NCBI GenBank assembly: GCA_026826555.1
Contig: JAKSZT010054304.1
Coordinates: forward strand, 28,866,533-28,930,532
Length of the DNA stretch: 64,000 nucleotides
From: Tolypeutes matacus
Taxonomy: Eukaryota > Chordata > Mammalia > Cingulata > Chlamyphoridae
Direction: 5' to 3'
Position 1 is the stretch's first letter. Each line of letters begins with the position of its first letter. Below are positions 60,116 through 64,000 of this stretch, in pieces. The position numbers were made by a program, and so were the translations under genes. Below the pieces are notes generated by a model. It did no database searches and was not told the origin of the DNA. It saw nothing but the letters and a program-made list of their open reading frames with translations.

Positions 60116-61318
60116 GGGGAGGATGGGCAAGATGGCAGCTCGTCCTATAGTTCAGTTAGTAGCCAGCCAGGATCTTTCCAAAGCATCCATTTGTGGGGCT
60201 CTAGAAACCTGAATAACACTGTACACCACCCAGGGAAGAATGGTAGGAAAAGAATGGCCATCAGCCATGAAGATTGTTGAGCAGATCCCTCCATGTTGCA
60301 GAGACTGGTACCCATCCTCCACTGGTGCAGCCTGCTTCTGGAGCCACTCTCTGGCTGGAATCCATTTCTAGAAAACAGGGAAGAAGGAGACAGATGCCAC
60401 AGACTACAGCCATTGTTTAGCAAATTAAGCTAGCTAGAATCCAACTCTAAGTACAGCTAAAGTTTGAACCCATCCAATTTAGAAAGAAACCATCAGGTTC
60501 TATATTAACTCCACCCCTGGCAGGAGTGGAAGCAGGGCTGATAGAAAATCAAAGTGACTTCCTGGGCAGTAAGGATCGGCTTCTTTTTTCCCAGGTCAGA
60601 TTACTCTCCCAGTTTAGGCTCCAACCCCCCACCTGGCAACGGAGGAAGCTGGGTGGAGGTACATCAGTCTCTCCAGGCATCTACAGATAGTCACAGCCTG
60701 CATGGTACAGTTTAGTGTACACATCCTGAATTCCATCCTCAACCTGGTAAAGGAGGAATTTAGACATTAGAAAATTTAGTCTCTCCAGGAAGCAGCAGAT
60801 AGTTACAGACTGTACAGTTTAGATTGCCATCCTGACCTGAGATCTAACCCTGCCCCTGACAGGGGAGAAAAGTGGGCAGAGCTTCATCAGTTTCTCAGGA
60901 CTATGTGGGTACTTTCAGCCCAATCAGCTCAGAAAGAAATTGGTAGTCTCTGTCTCAACCCTGTCTTCAGCAGGGAAGGGACAGTGGCTAATTTAGAGAC
61001 ACAGGGTCCTCTTGGAGTGGCAGGGAACAGCTTGTTAAAGGGCAGCTGTTCCCCAAGTAAAGGGACAGCAAGGTCCAGCACAGGTTGTGGCAGTTGATTA
61101 GAGATCCCAGATCACATATTCGGGAATCTCTGCAGCAGTTTCATACCAGTACAGCTGGAAGACTGAATCTCAACCATGCCCTTAACAATGGCTAAGATGA
61201 CTGAGAAATAAAGGAGCAGCACCACTAAAGGTGCTTTTGCCCTAAGCAAAAGAGAAAAACTGAGGCAAAAATAAAGTTATCAAGAAAATCAGATGCTGAG
61301 ACACTAAGAAAAAATGAT
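60116..61318 (+). other. L1 5' UTR (type II), copy 3
   Basis: GC-richer than the surroundings, with repeated phrases such as GGCAGGAGTGGAAGC, CTGGCAACGGAGGAAGCTGGG and CCTGACAGGGGAGAAAAGTGGG, the kind of internal near-repetition seen in L1 5' UTRs. No resemblance to the type I 5' UTRs of copies 1 and 2. Open frames at 60035-60423 and 60903-61097 are incidental. Confidence 0.7.
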
Positions 61319-61329
61319 CTAAGGATTTT

Positions 61330-63480
61330 CAGCCCTGGTATGCAAGGGTGGTTCAACCCAAGAAAATTAATCAGTGTAATATGCTACATTAATAAATTAA
61401 AGAAAAAAAATCATTTGCTTATCTCATATAACATAGAAAAGTCATTTGTCAAAATCCAGAATCCTTTCCTGATAAAAACACTCAGAAAGATAAAGCTGGA
61501 AGGAAAGTTTCTGAACATGATAAAGGGCATGTATGAAAAATGCACAGCTAACATTGTACTAAATGGTGAAAGACTAAAAGCTTTCTTGCTGAGATTGGGA
61601 CAAAGACAAGGATGCCCAAAGTCACTACTGTTGTTCAATATGGTGCTAGATCAGTTAGGCAGGAAAAAGAAATGAAAGACATCCAAATTGGAAAGGAAGA
61701 AGTAAAATTTTTGATATTCATAGATGATAAGATCATATACATAGTAAGTCCTGAAAAATCTACAACAAAACTACGAGATCTAATAAGCATGTTCAGCAAA
61801 GTTGTGTGATACAAGATTAGTATGACAAAATCAGTAGTATTTCTTTACACTAGTAATGAGCAATCTGAGGAGGAAGTCAAGAAAAAAATTCCATTATCGA
61901 TGAATAAAATATTTAGAAATAAACTTAACCAAGGACATAAAAGACCTCTATCCAGAAAACTATAGTACATTGCTAAAAGATTTCAAAGATGACCTAAATA
62001 AATAGAAGGACATTCTGTATTCATGGACTGGAAGACAATATATCATTAAGATGTCAATTCTACACAAAGTGATTTACAGATTTAACACAATCCCCATAAA
62101 TATTCCAACAGCCCTTTTTGCAAAAATGGAAAAGCATATTGTCAAATTAATTTGGAAGAGTAGAGGCCCCAAATAACCAAAATATCTTTTTAAAAAAGGA
62201 ATAGTAAAGTGGGTGGAGTCTTATTTCCTGACTTTAAATCATATTACTTAGCTACAGTGATTAATTACAGCATGATAATGGCATAAACATAGACATATAC
62301 ACTAATGGAACCAAATTGAGAGTTCAGAAATAGACCTTCACATCTATGGACAAGTGATGTTTGACAAAGTTGTCTACCCAACTGGGTCGGGACATTCTAT
62401 TCAACAAAATGGTGTTAGGAGAACTACATATTCATATCCAAAAGAAAGAAAGAGGACCCCTATCTCACACCATATACAAAAATTAATTAAAAAATTATCA
62501 AAGATTTAAATATAAACACTAGATCCATAAAAATCTTAGAAGAATATGTAGGGGGGAACATCTTCAAGATATTATGGTAGTTGGTGTTTCTTAAACCTCA
62601 CACCAAAAGCACAAGCAAGGTATGGAAAAAATGGACAAATGAGACCTCTTCAAAATTAAACACCTCTGTGCTTCAAATGACTATGTTAAGAAGATAAAGA
62701 TGCAGTCTACTCAATGGGAGAAAATATTTGGAAACCACAAACTGGATAAGGGTTTGATTTCCATGTTGTATAAAGAGATCACACATCTTAATGAAAAAAA
62801 CAAGCAACCCAGTTAAAAAATAGGCAAAAGCCTTAAATAGATATTTTTCCAAAGAGGACATAAAATTGTCAAAAAGCATATGAAAAGATGTTCTACATCA
62901 CTAGATATTGGGGAATGCAAAACTATAGCCCACGTTAGTAGTAGTGCTTCAACATGTGTTCAATTGTAACAAATGTACCACACTAATGAAAGATGTTGTT
63001 AATGTGGGAAAGTGTATGTGGGGAGGGACATATGGGACTCCCCTATATTTTTTATGTAACATTTATGTAATCTAAAGCTTCTTTAAAACAAAAAGGAAAA
63101 AAATTTAAAGCTACAATAAGATATCATTTCATGCCTTACAGAATGACTTAAAAAAAAAAAAAAAAAAACTACAAGTGCAAGAAAGGATGTGGAAAAATAA
63201 GAACACTCCTACACTGTTGGTGGGACTGTAAAATGTTGCAGACACTGTGGAAGACAGTTTGGTGGTTCATCAGGAAGCTAAACATAGAACTGCTGTACAA
63301 TCCAGCAATTCTACTAAGAGAAATATATTAAGAAGGACTGAAATCAAGGACATGAACTCACATTTGTTCACCAACATTCATAGCAGCATTATTCACAATT
63401 GCCAAAAGATGGAAAGAATCGAAGTGTCCATCAACTGAAGAATGGATAAATGAATGTGGTATTTACATATGAAAGCTGTA
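61330..63480 (+). pseudogene. L1 ORF2 relic (RT to C-terminus), copy 3
   Basis: Plus-strand blocks: 61340-61675 ([43 protein letters not shown], where SP is changed to KS). In the catalytic motif at about 61715-61740, [12 protein letters not shown] stands where FADDMI[LV]Y is expected. Then the post-RT region at 61830-62880 ([21 protein letters not shown]; WPN-type block at about 62160 decayed; AAFAMTYC-type cysteine region not intact) and the C-terminal GTATCCATCAA-like block at 63425. Broken by stops and by a small insertion at 62927-63108. Confidence 0.85.
62927..63108 (+). mobile_element. Short L1 3'-tail insertion inside L1 copy 3
   Basis: The ORF2 sequence GGGGAATGCAAAACTATAG is interrupted by about 180 bp and resumes at AAAGCTACAATAAGATATCATTTCA. 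The insert reads ACAAATGTACCACACTAATGAAAGATGTTGTTAATGTGGGAAAG...GGGGAGGGACATATGGGACTCCCC...TAATCTAAAGCTTCTTTAAAAC plus an A-rich end, which is the terminal L1 3' tail related to copies A and B but without their extra 3' segment. A TSD of the AAACTATAG / AAAGCTACA kind is possible but diverged. Confidence 0.7.
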
Positions 63481-63561
63481 AGAAGAAATGAGATTGGAAG
63501 GTATAAGTCCAAGTGATTTCCCTGGTAACTTCTCTTATAAAATCTCTTTAAAAAAAAAAAA

Positions 63562-64000
63562 AAGGAGGGGGAAGCAGATGTGGCTCAAGTGGTTGGGCAT
63601 CTGCCTGCCATATGAGAGGACCCAGGTTCAATCCCCGGGACCTCCTGAGGAAAAATAGGCAAGCAGGTGAGACTGGCCTGCGAAGATGCAAGGCGAGCCA
63701 TGCAGCAAGATGATGATGCAACAAAAGAGAGACGCAGGGGATAGTCAAGGCGAGATGCGCCAGAAACCAGGAACCGAGGTGGCCCAAGTAGCAGGGTGCC
63801 TCTCTCCCACATTGGAGGGCCCTAAGATCAAATCCTGGTGAAGCCCGAAGGAGAAAAATGAGAAGCAAAGGCAAGAAACAGACACAAAAGATCACCCAGC
63901 AAATGGACACAGACAGAAAGGCGGTGGGGGGGGGGGTGACTCATAGAACTGAACACCAAAAAAGAAAAGAAAAAATAAAGTCAATTAAAAAAAAAAAAAA
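63562..64000 (+). mobile_element. DAS-type dimeric SINE (long form), reaching the window edge
   Basis: First head: GGGGAAGCAGATGTGGCTCAAGTGGTTGGGCATCTGCC (box A-like TGGCTCAAGTGGTTGG) ... CCCAGGTTCAATCCCCGGGACCTCC (box B-like GGTTCAATCCC). A linker of about 130 bp follows, with CAAGATGATGATGCAAC and AAGAGAGACGCAG. The second head is AACCGAGGTGGCCCAAGTAGCAGGGTGCC ... AGATCAAATCCTGGTG. Then a purine-rich tail with GACACAAAAGATC, a G run, and poly(A) at 63987-64000. It sits in or right after the A-rich 3' end of L1 copy 3. The right TSD would lie outside the window. Minus-strand frames of 75-120 codons here are artefacts. Confidence 0.92.

Larger units (their letters stand above)
60116..63560 (+). 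mobile_element. Younger sense L1 (copy 3), internally deleted, nested in the ancient L1
   Basis: Begins GGGGAGGATGGGCAAGATGGC, matching the canonical eutherian L1 5' terminus (GGGGGAGGAGCCAAGATGGC type), so the 5' end is intact. The 5' UTR and pre-ORF1 spacer run to about 61318 (AAAGTTATCAAGAAAATCAGATGCTGAGACAC). The next base pairs are already ORF2 RT (AGCCCTGGTATGCAAGGGTGGTTCAAC at about 61330). ORF1, the endonuclease and the first part of RT are therefore missing, some 3 kb. ORF2 continues to about 63480, followed by only about 70 bp before the A-run and the DAS SINE at the window edge. Target-site duplication not visible inside the window. Confidence 0.85.

Noticed and set aside
63580..63660. 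Possible functional tRNA gene
   Set aside because: Box A- and box B-like motifs are present, but this is the head of a SINE with a downstream linker, a second head and poly(A); it is not an isolated tRNA with a proper acceptor end.
63548..63910. 120-codon minus-strand frame with a signal-peptide-like N-terminus
   Set aside because: It lies wholly on the antisense strand of the DAS SINE; the Arg/Leu/Pro/His richness comes from the SINE heads.

Overview
This window looks like intergenic or deep-intronic nuclear DNA from a placental mammal, most probably an armadillo (Xenarthra, Cingulata). Three tRNA-headed SINEs match the DAS family known from Dasypus (two clear two-headed dimers and a third with two weaker heads). 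Several L1 copies carry the 3'-UTR type I associate with xenarthrans, and MIR, L2, MER5-like and MaLR relics are typical of eutherians. By eye the DNA is AT-rich and CpG-poor. I found no convincing host protein-coding exon, tRNA, rRNA, snRNA, CpG-island promoter or CRISPR array. Open frames longer than about 60 codons are either pieces of L1 ORF1/ORF2 or chance frames in AT-rich DNA.

Layout: 0.6-1.3 kb is a solo LTR with a perfect 5-bp target-site duplication (TSD). 1.6-5.3 kb holds very old L1 relics on both strands. 5.5-10 kb is mostly unique, with an L2 tail, microsatellites and a small poly(A)-tailed retrocopy (9.14-9.34 kb). 10-14 kb holds a decayed antisense stretch with an ERV-L-like reverse-transcriptase signature near 11.3-11.5 kb. 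15.4-15.8 kb is a MaLR-type solo LTR. 16.9-21.6 kb has short L1 3' ends, a DAS SINE and MIRs. 21.68-28.09 kb is a nearly complete antisense L1 with a 14-bp TSD and a DAS SINE inside it. 28.1-32.0 kb is mostly unique. 32.01-32.18 kb is a near-perfect 80-bp-arm palindrome abutting a sense L1 fragment that itself holds another LTR (32.57-33.19 kb). 34-43.9 kb is largely unique, with L1 ends, an MLT1-like LTR and a MER5-like element. 43.93-49.29 kb is a second antisense L1 that has lost ORF1. 49.3-57.6 kb is mostly unique, with an L1 3'-end copy at 56.05 kb nearly identical to the one at 16.9 kb. 57.6-60.1 kb is an ancient sense L1, interrupted at 60.116 kb by the intact 5' end of a younger L1. 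That younger copy jumps from its 5' UTR straight to the RT domain and runs to about 63.55 kb. A dimeric DAS SINE fills the right edge.

There are no cooperating genes here. The content is a record of retrotransposition: nested insertions give a relative order, several TSDs are still readable, and all L1 reading frames are broken. The observations most worth checking are the 32-kb palindrome, the two L1 tails sharing an extra 3' segment, the ORF1-less and 5'UTR-to-RT deleted L1s, and the unidentified retrocopy.
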